Assembly (NCBI RefSeq): GCF_009363555.1
Contig: NZ_CP045372.1
Coordinates: forward strand, 2,739,501-2,803,500
Direction of reading: 5' to 3'
DNA length: 64,000 nucleotides
Origin: Sulfitobacter sp. THAF37
GTDB taxonomy: Bacteria; Pseudomonadota; Alphaproteobacteria; Rhodobacterales; Rhodobacteraceae
The translations under genes and the position numbers were made by a program. Shown here in pieces: positions 54,637 to 64,000 of this stretch (position 1 is its first letter; each line of letters opens with the position of its first letter). The notes beneath the pieces are model-generated. The model saw only the letters and a list, made by a program, of their open reading frames with translations. It had not been told where the DNA came from and did no database searches.

Positions 54637-55079
54637 GTCTTCAGATCGTAGGTGATCCACATGGTCCGGCTGGCCATCCGGTCATAGACACTGCGCCCGC
54701 GGTAGTTGTCGTCCGCCGTGATCCAGCGCACCGTCGCCCACCCGCGCGCCCGCGCGTGATCGGCCACCGCATCTATCAGCGCCTGCGCCGCACCCGATCC
54801 GCGCGCCGCCGGATCGACGAAGAGATCGTCGAGAAAACAATTGGTCGCGGCCCGCAGGGGGCTGGCGAAGGGCCTGAAGTGGGTGAGGCCGATCAACTGG
54901 CCATCCGGCCCCTCGGCGACAAACCCCTTGCATTCATGCGCCTCGTCCATCAGCCAGCCAAAGACCGTATCGCGCATCTGGGCCGTCTGGTCCACGCGGT
55001 AGAATTCGGCGTATCCCTGGTAAAGCAGATCCCAGCCGTCGCGGTCCTCGGGTCTGGTCGGGCGAATGGTCACGGTCAT
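54633..55079 (-). CDS. GNAT family N-acetyltransferase
   Basis: The 148-residue enzyme transfers acetyl groups from acetyl-CoA. Motif A with the pantetheine-binding loop reads CFLDDLFVDPAARGSGAAQALIDAVADHA (about 79-107), and the C-terminal part has WITADDNYRGRSVYDRMA. The N-terminus ITIRPTRPEDRDGWDLLYQGYAEFY is typical of GNAT. AAGG stands seven bases before the chosen ATG. The substrate is unknown. It is translationally coupled to the antiporter gene and divergent from the CoA ligase gene. Confidence 0.87.
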   Translation of the reverse strand: MTVTIRPTRPEDRDGWDLLYQGYAEFYRVDQTAQMRDTVFGWLMDEAHECKGFVAEGPDGQLIGLTHFRPFASPLRAATNCFLDDLFVDPAARGSGAAQALIDAVADHARARGWATVRWITADDNYRGRSVYDRMASRTMWITYDLKT

Positions 55080-55216
55080 CTGGACACCTTCGGTTGAGGA
55101 CCCGGCAAGGGCCGACAAAACAATAGCTTGTATGACGTTTAGGCAGGTTATCGCAGGCTTGCAAGTGGTCGGCGCCTGCTCCACTCTGGGTTCAAGAACG
55201 GATGAGGAGGATCCCG

Positions 55217-56836
55217 ATGCTTGGTCAGATGATGTCGCAACCGCTGTTGATTTCCAGCTTGATAACCCATGCCGAACAATACCACTCCGGGGGGGGTATC
55301 TACTCGGTCAACACCGGCGGCGGGGTGGAGGAAACCACCTGGGGCGAGGTTGCGGCCAATGCGCGGCGGCTGGCGTCGGCGCTGACGGGCCTCGGGCTGG
55401 ACCCGCAGGCGCGCTGCGGCACCATCGCCTGGAACAACCGGCGGCACCTTGAGATTTACTTTGGCGTGTCGGGCGGGGGCTTCGTGTGTCACACGATCAA
55501 CCCACGGCTGTTCCCCGAGCAGCTGGTCTATATCCTCAACCATGCCGAGGACAAGGTGCTGTTCATCGACGCCACCTTTGTCCCGCTGGTGGCCGCGATC
55601 CGCGACAAGCTGGAGCATCTGGAGCATATCGTCCTGATGGAGGCCGAGGTGGGCGATGCTGCCGAGAAACTGCCGGGCATCATCGCCTACGACGACCTGC
55701 TGGCCCAGGGCGATGCCGGGTACGACTGGCCGGACATGGATGAAAACACGGCGTCAAGCCTTTGTTATACCTCGGGAACCACCGGGAACCCGAAGGGTGT
55801 GCTCTACAGCCACCGCTCGACCGTGCTGCACAGCTTCGGCATCAATCTCGCCGACAGCGTGGCGATTTCCGCAGCCGACGTCGTCCTGCCGGTGGTGCCG
55901 ATGTTCCACGTCAACGCCTGGGGCGCACCCTATGCCTGTGCCATGGTCGGGGCCCGCATGGTGATGCCGGGGCCGGGGCTGGACGGCCCCTCGCTGGTCA
56001 AGCTGATCGACAACTACCGCGTGTCGCTGGCGCTGGGGGTGCCGACGATCTGGCTGGGCCTGCTGGGCGAAGCCAAGAAGGGCGGCAGCAAGCTGGAAAG
56101 CCTCAAGCGTACCGTGGTGGGCGGCTCGGCCTGTCCACCGTCGATGATCAAGAGCTTCCGCGAAGAATTCGGCGTCGATACGATCCACGCCTGGGGCATG
56201 ACCGAGATGTCGCCGGTCGGCACGGTGAACCGCCCGCTGGCCAAACACGCGGACCTGCCCGAACAAGAACAGCATCGCCTGCGCGAGAATCAGGGGCGGC
56301 CGGTCTTTGGGGTAGAGCTGGAAATCCTCGACGAGAACGGCAAACCGCTGCCGCATGACGGCAAGGAACAGGGCGATCTGGTGACACGGGGGCATTGGAT
56401 CCTCGATGCCTATTTCAAGAAGACCACCGATGAGACGCTGACCAACGGCTGGTTCGACACCGGCGATGTCGCCACGATGGACCCTGATGGCTATGTCACA
56501 ATCAAGGACCGGTCGAAGGACATCATCAAATCGGGCGGCGAGTGGATCAGCTCGGTCGAGTTGGAAAACATCGCCATTTCCCATCCCAAACTTGCCGATG
56601 CCGCCGTCATCGGGGCCCGGCACGAGAAATGGGATGAACGCCCGGTGCTGGTCGCGGTCAAGGCCGAGGGAGAGGACCCGTCAGAGGAAGCGATCCTGGA
56701 GATCTTCGACGGCAAGATCGCCAAGTGGCAGATCCCCGACAAGGTCGTCTTTACCGACGAGTTGCCCCGCAACGCGACGGGCAAGGTGCTCAAGCGGAAC
56801 CTGCGGGACGAATTCGGCGACGTGCTGATGGGGTAG
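55217..56836 (+). CDS. Medium/long-chain fatty acyl-CoA ligase
   Basis: The 539-residue AMP-forming ligase has the nucleotide loop LCYTSGTTGNPKGVLYSH near 180-197, VVGGSACPPSMI near 302, the A5 motif HAWGMTEMSPVGTVN near 325, and GWFDTGDVATMDPDGYV near 415. IIKSGGEWISSVELENI is near 440, and the catalytic lysine is in LPRNATGKVLKR near 525. The pattern fits fatty acid or dimethylmercaptopropionate-type ligases (FadD/DmdB group), which are common in this lineage; the chain length is not readable. GAGGAGG stands seven bases before the ATG. Confidence 0.88.
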   Translation: MLGQMMSQPLLISSLITHAEQYHSGGGIYSVNTGGGVEETTWGEVAANARRLASALTGLGLDPQARCGTIAWNNRRHLEIYFGVSGGGFVCHTINPRLFPEQLVYILNHAEDKVLFIDATFVPLVAAIRDKLEHLEHIVLMEAEVGDAAEKLPGIIAYDDLLAQGDAGYDWPDMDENTASSLCYTSGTTGNPKGVLYSHRSTVLHSFGINLADSVAISAADVVLPVVPMFHVNAWGAPYACAMVGARMVMPGPGLDGPSLVKLIDNYRVSLALGVPTIWLGLLGEAKKGGSKLESLKRTVVGGSACPPSMIKSFREEFGVDTIHAWGMTEMSPVGTVNRPLAKHADLPEQEQHRLRENQGRPVFGVELEILDENGKPLPHDGKEQGDLVTRGHWILDAYFKKTTDETLTNGWFDTGDVATMDPDGYVTIKDRSKDIIKSGGEWISSVELENIAISHPKLADAAVIGARHEKWDERPVLVAVKAEGEDPSEEAILEIFDGKIAKWQIPDKVVFTDELPRNATGKVLKRNLRDEFGDVLMG

Positions 56837-57136
56837 GGACCGGTTGGTGCACTCGCCCGGTGTCCTGTACGGCCCGGGCGGCACCGCGGCCCGGCCTCAA
56901 GCCCCTTTCCACCGCTCCAGCCGCGGGATGCCGCGGGTGAAAAGCGACGCCATCACCCTGGGCATGCCCGAGCGCATCCAGGCCGGGAAGGTGGAGCACA
57001 TGCAGCCCGTCCTGCCCCCCAAGATCGCCGAGGTTTCCGACCCCCTTGCCGCAAGCCGACGTTTCCTCGACCTGCCGGAACAGAGGAAACAGACGCTTGC
57101 GCGCGCGCCGCAGGATGGATTGAATGAAGTGGAAGA

Positions 57137-57210
57137 TGGAGCGGGTAACGAGAATCGAACTCGTAACTAAAGCTTGGGAAGCTGCCGTGATACCTTTTCA
57201 CCATACCCGC
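57137..57210 (-). tRNA. tRNA-Gly (CCC)
   Basis: On the minus strand the acceptor GCGGGTA (from 57210) pairs with TACCCGC, followed by T and an encoded CCA. The D stem is GTGA/TCAC, the anticodon loop TTCCCAA gives anticodon CCC, and the T arm is ACGAG-TTCGATT-CTCGT. The anticodon stem GCAGC/GCTTT contains one C-T mismatch and a G-T pair as I align it. The gene is 74 bases with CCA. The 56837-57136 stretch before it shows no gene that I can support. Confidence 0.93.
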
Positions 57211-57222
57211 GCGCCGGTGGAA

Positions 57223-57251
57223 TGGATATGCCCGGGGCGCTTCGCCGTCAA
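57223..57251 (-). promoter_or_regulatory. Promoter of tRNA-Gly
   Basis: On the minus strand TTGACG (57251-57246) and TATCCA (57228-57223) are 17 bases apart, so transcription would start near 57216, a few bases before the mature 5' end. Confidence 0.6.
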
Positions 57252-57280
57252 GAGGCGGCGGTGACAAAACGGAGGACGCG

Positions 57281-57655
57281 ATGAGTTTCAAACCTGACGG
57301 ATACAACAGCGCGTCGCCCTATCTGATGGTCCGCGATGCCACTGCGACCCTGGACTTTCTGCAGGCCGCTTTTGGCGCGACCCGCCTGCGGGTCATCCGG
57401 GGCGAGGGCGGCAAGGGGATCATGCATGCAGAGGCGCGGGTGGATGATACGGTGATCATGATGGGCGAGATGCCCGAAGGCCCCGAGGCCCATGTGCATG
57501 TCTACGTGGCCGAGGCGGAAGCGACCTTTGCCCGGGCGCTGGCGGCGGGCGGGACGGAGGTGCAACCGCTGACGGACAAGGGCGACGGCGACCTGCGCGG
57601 CGGCGTGCGGGATGCCAATGGCGTCACCTGGTGGATTGCCCGGCAGCTGGATTGA
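57281..57655 (+). CDS. VOC (glyoxalase/bleomycin resistance) family protein
   Basis: The 124-residue protein consists of one vicinal-oxygen-chelate domain. It begins with the typical PYLMVRDATATLDFLQAAFGAT, has a central HAEARVDDTVIMMGE strand pair, and ends with VRDANGVTWWIARQ. The pattern fits PhnB-like or general VOC proteins. GGAGG stands five bases before the ATG. Bases 57656-57901 after it hold nothing that I can support. The substrate is unknown. Confidence 0.83.
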   Translation: MSFKPDGYNSASPYLMVRDATATLDFLQAAFGATRLRVIRGEGGKGIMHAEARVDDTVIMMGEMPEGPEAHVHVYVAEAEATFARALAAGGTEVQPLTDKGDGDLRGGVRDANGVTWWIARQLD

Positions 57656-57901
57656 TGGGACCGGGCTTGGTGGAGACGAAAACGCATCATTTCCCCTTGC
57701 CGCCGGATCGCCTGCGATCCGGTTCGCACCCGACCTCGCCCCCCAGGGCGGGTGCGAAACTGCGACCGCGCAAAATGCTGCGAAGTATGGAAAAATGGAA
57801 ACGCCTCGACAAATGGAGGGCCGCCATCGGGATCGGGTGCGAACCTGCCGTCGACAGCTGTCTCAATGAACCGAACTTTGCCGCCGGGAAGCTGAGCGCG
57901 G

Positions 57902-58744
57902 TCAGCCTGCGGTTCGGGCGGTGAAGATGTTGATCAGCGCGGGAATGCGGATGCCGTCGGGCGTTGCATAGGGGGCCAACCCTTCGGCCAGGGCGTTGCA
58001 CAGGCGGGCGCGCTCCTGCGGTCCTGCCTCGAAATGGGTGAGGGCGCGATGCGCGGGGCCGATGTCGCACATCAGTTCCGCGACCTTTTGCGCATCGCCC
58101 GGCGGCGTGAGCGGGAGCGTGACCTCGCTGGCGGCAATGTCGCGCAGCCCTGCCCCCCCAAGCTGGGCCACAACCTTGCGGGTGTCGCGCATCGCAAAGG
58201 GGCCGGGCGCTTCGGGGTCGGTCTTGGGCGGGGCGCCGATCACCTGCTTTGCGATCCCGGCAGGCATGGTGAAATAGGGGTTTTCGGCAATCTCTCCCCA
58301 GGTGGCGAAGGTCAGGCGCGCACCGGGGCGCAGGCCGCCCGCGATGTTGGCGAAGGCCGCTGTCGTGTCGGCAAAGAACATCACGCCGAAGCGCGAGATC
58401 ATCGCGTCGAAGCGGTCCGGCCCGAAATCGTGGGTCTGCGCGTCGCCCAGCACGAAGGACACGTTTTTGTGGTCTGCCGCCAGACCGCGGGCGTGATCCA
58501 GCAGGCTGCGCGAGATATCGAGCCCGCAGGCGCCGCCCGCGTCTCCGACCTGCCGCGCCGCCGCGACCGTGCTGGTGCCCGCGCCACAGCCGATGTCCAG
58601 CACCCGGTCGCCCGCCTGCAGTTCCGCATCGGCCAGCACCCGGTCCAGGACCGGGGCAAGGGTGCGGTCCATCGTCTGCATCCGGGCGACCCAGGTGGGT
58701 CCAGCCTCGTCGGTCCAGAAGTCCTGTTGTTCGGTGTTGCTCAT
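57902..58744 (-). CDS. SAM-dependent class I methyltransferase
   Basis: The 280-residue enzyme has motif I RVLDIGCGAGTSTVAAA near 46-62, the acidic cofactor residue in ACGLDISRSLLDHARG near 73-88, and motif II FVLGDAQTHDFGPDRFDAMISRFGVMFF near 96-123. The fold is that of the UbiE/ArsM-like small-molecule methyltransferases, but the substrate is not readable. Its start overlaps the stop of the corrinoid activator gene by four bases, so both are made from one message. Confidence 0.87.
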   Translation of the reverse strand: MSNTEQQDFWTDEAGPTWVARMQTMDRTLAPVLDRVLADAELQAGDRVLDIGCGAGTSTVAAARQVGDAGGACGLDISRSLLDHARGLAADHKNVSFVLGDAQTHDFGPDRFDAMISRFGVMFFADTTAAFANIAGGLRPGARLTFATWGEIAENPYFTMPAGIAKQVIGAPPKTDPEAPGPFAMRDTRKVVAQLGGAGLRDIAASEVTLPLTPPGDAQKVAELMCDIGPAHRALTHFEAGPQERARLCNALAEGLAPYATPDGIRIPALINIFTARTAG

Positions 58745-60786
58745 GCGCGGCGTCTCCTGCGGCGGCCACCGCCCTCGGTGCCCTTGTCCGCGCCGGTGTT
58801 GAAGGTGACGTCGGGCAGCGACACGATGGAGTTGAGGATCGGGAAGGGCTCAACCGCGTTGGGGATGGCGGAGGCGTTCACGAAGTGCTCCTGAAAGCGC
58901 GGCTCGATCGCTGTTTCGACCTTGTGGATCTCGCGCACCGTCTGTTCGATCCCGGCCCGGGCATCGACGTTCAGCAGGGCGATGCGCGCGCCGGTGCCCG
59001 CGGCGTTCCCGGCAGACGTCACCTTGTCCAGCGGCGCATCGGGGATCATGCCCAGCACCATCGCATGTTTGGTGCTGATATGCGCGCCGAAGGCACCGGC
59101 CAGCACGATGCGGTCCACCTTGTCCACGCCGAACTTGTCCATCAACAGACGCGCGCCGGAATAGAGCGCGGCCTTGGCCATCTGGATCTCGCGGATGTCG
59201 CGGTTTGTTACGGTGATGCGGGGGCCGCCATGCGCGGTGCCGTCATAGACGAGGTAGGAATTGGTGCGCCCGTCCGCAAACACCGCCGAAGAGCCGGTCT
59301 GCTCCGCCGTGCCGATCAGGCCGGGGGCGTCGACGATACCGTGGATGCGCATCTCGGCCACCATTTCGATGATGCCCGACCCGCAGATACCGGTCACGCC
59401 CGTGGTGGCGATCTCGGCCTCGAAACCCGGATCGTCGGACCACAGGTCCGATCCGATCACCTTGAACCGCGCCAGCTTGGTGCCCGGGTCGATTTCCACC
59501 CGTTCGATGGCGCCGGGCGCGGCCCGCTGGCCCGAGGAGATCTGCGCACCTTCGAAGGCGGGACCGGTGGGCGAGGAGCAGGCCAGCACCTTTTCGCGGT
59601 TGCCCAGCAGGATTTCCGCGTTGGTGCCCACGTCCACCACCAGCATCAGGTCGTCGGATTTCTCCGGCGCCTCGCTCAGCGCGACGGCGGCGGCATCCGC
59701 GCCCACGTGCCCCGCGATGCAGGGCAGAATGTAGGCCCGTGCGGCGGGGTGGATGGTCAGCCCCAGGTCCTTGGCCCTGAGCCGCATGGCGTTGGATGTG
59801 GTCAGGGCAAAGGGCGCCTGGCCCAGCTCGAACGGGTCGATCCCCAGGAACAGGTGGTGCATCACCGGATTGCAGACAAAGACCGCATCCACGATCAGCC
59901 CCGCGTCGATGCCCGCCTCCGCCGCGATCTGGTCGAACAGGGTGGCCATCCCCTCGCGCACCGCGCGGGTCATTTCTTCGGCGCCGGAGGGGTTCATCAT
60001 CGAATAGCTGACCCGGCTCATCAGGTCCTCGCCAAACCGGATCTGGGGGTTCATCACACCGGAGGACGCGAGGACCTCTCCGGTCTGGAGGTCGCACAGA
60101 TGCGCCGCGATGGTGGTGGAGCCGAGGTCGACGGCAAGACCGTAGAGCGTCCCGTCGTAATACCCCGGCCAGATGTGCAGGATGCGCGGCATGTGCTTTG
60201 CATCGCCCAGATTGATCGCGACAGTAACCTTCCAGTCGCCTTTGCGCAGGATCGGCTGCATCGTCTGCATGATGTGAAGGTCCGCTTCGACATTCTCGAT
60301 CTTCCATTGCGTGCGCAGCGCATCGCACAGCCGTTCCAGATCGCCCGACGGGTCATGCATGTCCGGTTCCGCGACATCCACGTAGAACAGCCGGGTCGAG
60401 GGGTTCAGCACGATGTCCCGCGCCTCCGCCCGTTTGCGCACCACCTGCTTGTGCACCTGGCTTTCGGGGGGCACGTCGATCACCACGTCGCCCTGAACGG
60501 TGGCCTGGCAGCCCAGCCGCCGACCGTCCTTGAGGCCGCGCTTTTCCTTGTAACGCTGTTCGACCTTGTTCCAGTCGGACAGGGCGTCCGGCTTTACCTC
60601 CACATTGTGCTTGGAGAAGCTGCCGTAGCTGGGCGTGATCTGGCATTTCGAACAGATGCCGCGCCCGCCGCAGACCGAATCCAGGTCCACCCCCAGCTGC
60701 CGCGCCGCCGTCAGGATCGGCGTGCCGACCGGGAACCGCCCCCGTTTGCCGGAGGGCGTGAAAATAACCAGCGGATCAACGTTCAT
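58741..60786 (-). CDS. ASKHA-domain corrinoid activation protein (RACo/RamA-like)
   Basis: The 681-residue protein has an N-terminal plant-type 2Fe-2S domain (Cys39, Cys45, Cys48, Cys93 in VCGGRGICSKC and LGCQAT), a linker region, and an actin-like ATPase module with LAVDLGSTTIAAHL near 205 and LVVDVGTNAEILLG near 380. Such proteins use ATP to reduce inactive cob(II)alamin to cob(I)alamin for methyltransferases. In marine relatives a RamA-like protein has been linked to reactivation of a split methionine synthase, and the same role is inferred here. The tail is very rich in arginine (GGGRRRRRRA). Confidence 0.88.
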   Translation of the reverse strand: MNVDPLVIFTPSGKRGRFPVGTPILTAARQLGVDLDSVCGGRGICSKCQITPSYGSFSKHNVEVKPDALSDWNKVEQRYKEKRGLKDGRRLGCQATVQGDVVIDVPPESQVHKQVVRKRAEARDIVLNPSTRLFYVDVAEPDMHDPSGDLERLCDALRTQWKIENVEADLHIMQTMQPILRKGDWKVTVAINLGDAKHMPRILHIWPGYYDGTLYGLAVDLGSTTIAAHLCDLQTGEVLASSGVMNPQIRFGEDLMSRVSYSMMNPSGAEEMTRAVREGMATLFDQIAAEAGIDAGLIVDAVFVCNPVMHHLFLGIDPFELGQAPFALTTSNAMRLRAKDLGLTIHPAARAYILPCIAGHVGADAAAVALSEAPEKSDDLMLVVDVGTNAEILLGNREKVLACSSPTGPAFEGAQISSGQRAAPGAIERVEIDPGTKLARFKVIGSDLWSDDPGFEAEIATTGVTGICGSGIIEMVAEMRIHGIVDAPGLIGTAEQTGSSAVFADGRTNSYLVYDGTAHGGPRITVTNRDIREIQMAKAALYSGARLLMDKFGVDKVDRIVLAGAFGAHISTKHAMVLGMIPDAPLDKVTSAGNAAGTGARIALLNVDARAGIEQTVREIHKVETAIEPRFQEHFVNASAIPNAVEPFPILNSIVSLPDVTFNTGADKGTEGGGRRRRRRA

Positions 60787-61019
60787 CGGGGCACTCCATG
60801 AATTCTGCCGCCAACATAGCGGTCCGCGTGCCGGGTGAAAGGCAAGAGGCGGCAAAATGTCGTTGGCCTGCGCCATTATCGGCACAGCCCCGCGGAACGG
60901 CCCGGATTTTTCGCGCCGCGTCGCGCCTGGGCGCGTGGTCCGGGCCGCGCATGGCCAGCGGATCCAGCATCGGCCCTTTCCAATCCCGTCCATCCGTGAA
61001 ATAGCAAACCGCCAAATGA

Positions 61020-62498
<1,479 letters not shown>

Positions 62499-62560
62499 AA
62501 TATGGTTTTGTATATCCTTTTCAATACCATGTCGGATGATCTTCATGCAGGCCTCGGGTC

Positions 62561-63721
62561 GTGACACCCGGTGCCCGTGTCGCGGCGGCGATCGAGATAC
62601 TTGAGGACATCCGCGCCGGACAGGCGGCGGAGCAGGCGCTGACCCGCTGGGCGCGGCGCAGCCGCTTTGCCGGGTCAAAGGACCGTGCCGCGATCCGGGA
62701 CCATGTGTTCGACGTGCTGCGCTGCCGACCGCTGGCGGCCCATTACGGGCGCGGTGAGACGGGCCGTGCGCTGATGCTGGGCCTGCTGCACCTGCAGGAC
62801 GGGCAGATCGACGCGCTCTTTTCCGGTGAGGGACATGCGCCCGCACCCCCTGAGGGTACCGAACTGGACTTTCCCGCACCGCCCGACGACCGCGCGACCC
62901 GCTGGTGCCTGCCGGAGTGGCTGGTGCCGCTGTTCGCCACGGCTTTGGGCGACGGCGCGGGCGACACCGCCCGGGCACTGCAGTCCCGCGCACCGGTTTC
63001 GTTGCGGGTCAACCTCGCCCGGATCGACCGGGGGGCGGCGCAGGCTCTGCTGGCGGAACAAGGGGTCGAGACGGCTCTGAACCCAGCGACCGACGCGGCG
63101 CTGACCGTCACCAAGGGGGAGCGGCGTATCCGCAATGCGCCCGCCTATGCCGACGGTCTGGTCGAGCTGCAGGATGCCGCGAGCCAGGCGGTGGTCGCGG
63201 CCCTGCCGGGCGGCGGTCGCGTGCTGGACTATTGCGCCGGTGGCGGCGGCAAGGCGCTGGCGCTGGCGATGGACCCCGCGCGGGTCGTGCTGGCCCATGA
63301 CATCGACCCCCGGCGGATGTCCGACCTGCCCGCGCGGGCGGCCCGGGCCGGTGCGTCGATCCGGCAGGTGGGGACGGAGGATCTGGCGCAGGCGGGCCCC
63401 TATGACGTGGTGCTGTGCGACGCGCCCTGTTCCGGTTCGGGCGCCTGGCGGCGCGCGGCCGAAGGGAAATGGACGCTGACGCCGGACCGCCTGGCCGATC
63501 TGACAGCGATCCAGGACGGCATTCTCGACGCGGCCTGCGGGCTGGTGGCACCGGGTGGCACGCTCGCCTTTGCCACCTGTTCGGTGCTGCGCGAAGAGAA
63601 CGAGGACCGCAGCGCCGCCTTCCTCGCGCGGCACCCGGAATGGGCCTGCGGATTCGAGCGGCGATTCCCCGTCGATGCGGCGGGTGACGGGTTTTACACT
63701 GCGCATTTCAAGCGTGTCTGA
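62561..63721 (+). CDS. rsmB: RsmB-like rRNA (cytosine-C5)-methyltransferase
   Basis: The 386-residue enzyme belongs to the NOL1/NOP2/Sun group. The SAM loop is LDYCAGGGGKALALAMD near 224-240, and the two catalytic cysteines are in DAPCSGSGAWRR near 288 and FATCSVLREEN near 342. The region before it (about 1-75) is the NusB-like RNA-binding part of RsmB, which methylates C967 of 16S rRNA. The start is GTG 62561. It follows guaB on the same strand and may be cotranscribed. Confidence 0.88.
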   Translation: MTPGARVAAAIEILEDIRAGQAAEQALTRWARRSRFAGSKDRAAIRDHVFDVLRCRPLAAHYGRGETGRALMLGLLHLQDGQIDALFSGEGHAPAPPEGTELDFPAPPDDRATRWCLPEWLVPLFATALGDGAGDTARALQSRAPVSLRVNLARIDRGAAQALLAEQGVETALNPATDAALTVTKGERRIRNAPAYADGLVELQDAASQAVVAALPGGGRVLDYCAGGGGKALALAMDPARVVLAHDIDPRRMSDLPARAARAGASIRQVGTEDLAQAGPYDVVLCDAPCSGSGAWRRAAEGKWTLTPDRLADLTAIQDGILDAACGLVAPGGTLAFATCSVLREENEDRSAAFLARHPEWACGFERRFPVDAAGDGFYTAHFKRV

Positions 63722-63826
63722 CCGCCTTCCTTTCCCCTCCAGATAGCATCCTTGCGACGGTTAAGCTTCGGTTAACCCTGAGGCCGCCTAATAGCCGACG
63801 ATTCGAGCAGAATTGGAGGAGAGGAC

Positions 63827-64000
63827 GTGTCTGATCGCCTGGGGCTGGACGCAACGGATGCAAGCCCGGTTTCGCGGTCGCCAGTATCGTCAGCGGGCAC
63901 GGCGCGGCCCGCGGTCGGGCGCGGCGCGCCATGGGTCTTGCTGGCGCTGGCGGTGCTTGCGATAGCGGCGGGATATCTCGTGCCGGACCGGATGATGACG
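63827..64000 (+). CDS. Membrane-anchored protein, N-terminal fragment
   Basis: A frame begins at GTG 63827, with GGAGGAGAGG ending a few bases before it, and runs open to the end of the window (58 codons). The first 35 residues are Ser-, Ala- and Arg-rich (MSDRLGLDATDASPVSR and on), followed by a hydrophobic segment APWVLLALAVLAIAAGYLV, so it is a single-span or exported protein. The rest is outside the window and I do not recognise it. The 105-base gap before it has an AT-rich stretch near 63760-63775. Confidence 0.6.
   Translation, partial: MSDRLGLDATDASPVSRSPVSSAGTARPAVGRGAPWVLLALAVLAIAAGYLVPDRMMT

Noticed and set aside
56844..57170. 108-codon plus-strand frame between the CoA ligase and the VOC gene
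   Set aside because: It runs into the tRNA gene, has no ribosome binding site and resembles no protein I know.
57631..57924. 97-codon frame between the VOC gene and the methyltransferase
   Set aside because: It starts inside the VOC gene in another frame and ends inside the methyltransferase antisense; there is no supporting signal.

Overview
The window is high-GC chromosomal DNA from an alphaproteobacterium, most likely a member of the Roseobacter group (Rhodobacteraceae). The main reasons are the gene order dusB-ntrB-ntrC-ntrY-ntrX followed by trkA-trkH-hfq-hflX, an NtrC that lacks the sigma54 contact loop (known from Rhodobacter), a HemB without the zinc cysteines, a type 2 heme A synthase, and a RamA-like corrinoid activator. 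Almost everything is housekeeping or core metabolism. I see no transposase, integrase, phage gene or CRISPR array.

Layout. 1-6.5 kb: end of dusB and two nitrogen two-component systems in one operon. 6.5-7.0 kb: two adjacent tandem-repeat arrays. 7.2-12.9 kb: a lipoprotein, the TrkA/TrkH potassium system, Hfq, HflX and a DUF2177 membrane protein. 13.1-21.4 kb: rluE and a penicillin acylase homologue, a 3-hydroxyisobutyrate dehydrogenase-like enzyme, a GST, a Tat lipoprotein of the SYLF family, a soluble PAS histidine kinase and hemB. 21.5-27.5 kb: a small membrane protein, mfd, an MFS exporter, a degenerate cytidylyltransferase and its 61-residue partner. 27.7-32.4 kb: a DsbA-like protein, an AMP-forming ligase, an XRE-cupin regulator and an orphan oligopeptide-binding protein. 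32.5-32.6 kb: a probable small RNA. 32.8-40.8 kb: bdhA-patatin, a DUF502 protein, psuK-psuG, a DUF4198/HupE divergent pair, a ThiE-like protein and trmJ. 40.9-41.25 kb: a composite repeat island. 41.6-49.3 kb: ctaA with an M32 carboxypeptidase, a small exported protein, gyrA, usg and a radical SAM protein. 49.5-55.1 kb: the zwf-pgl-pgi operon, then an antiporter and an acetyltransferase. 55.2-64 kb: an acyl-CoA ligase, tRNA-Gly(CCC), a VOC protein, a corrinoid activator with a methyltransferase, guaB, rsmB and the start of a membrane protein.

Many genes are translationally coupled by 1-4 base overlaps: dusB/ntrB, ntrY/ntrX, hfq/hflX, acylase/rluE, bdhA/patatin, psuK/psuG, ctaA/M32, zwf/pgl/pgi, acetyltransferase/antiporter and activator/methyltransferase. 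zwf-pgl-pgi carries glucose-6-phosphate into the Entner-Doudoroff and pentose phosphate routes. A LacI-type palindrome lies over its likely promoter.

The least explained content is non-coding. The same palindromic core (arms ATGAAGACATGTCA, loop AAAA) occurs at two places 34 kb apart, each time beside tandem repeats of different unit lengths. A separate repeat of about 88 bp fills two convergent gene gaps and supplies the stop codon of the left-pointing gene at both. A promoter-plus-terminator unit at 32496-32607 has the structure of an undescribed sRNA. All functional statements come from reading motifs; no database search was run.
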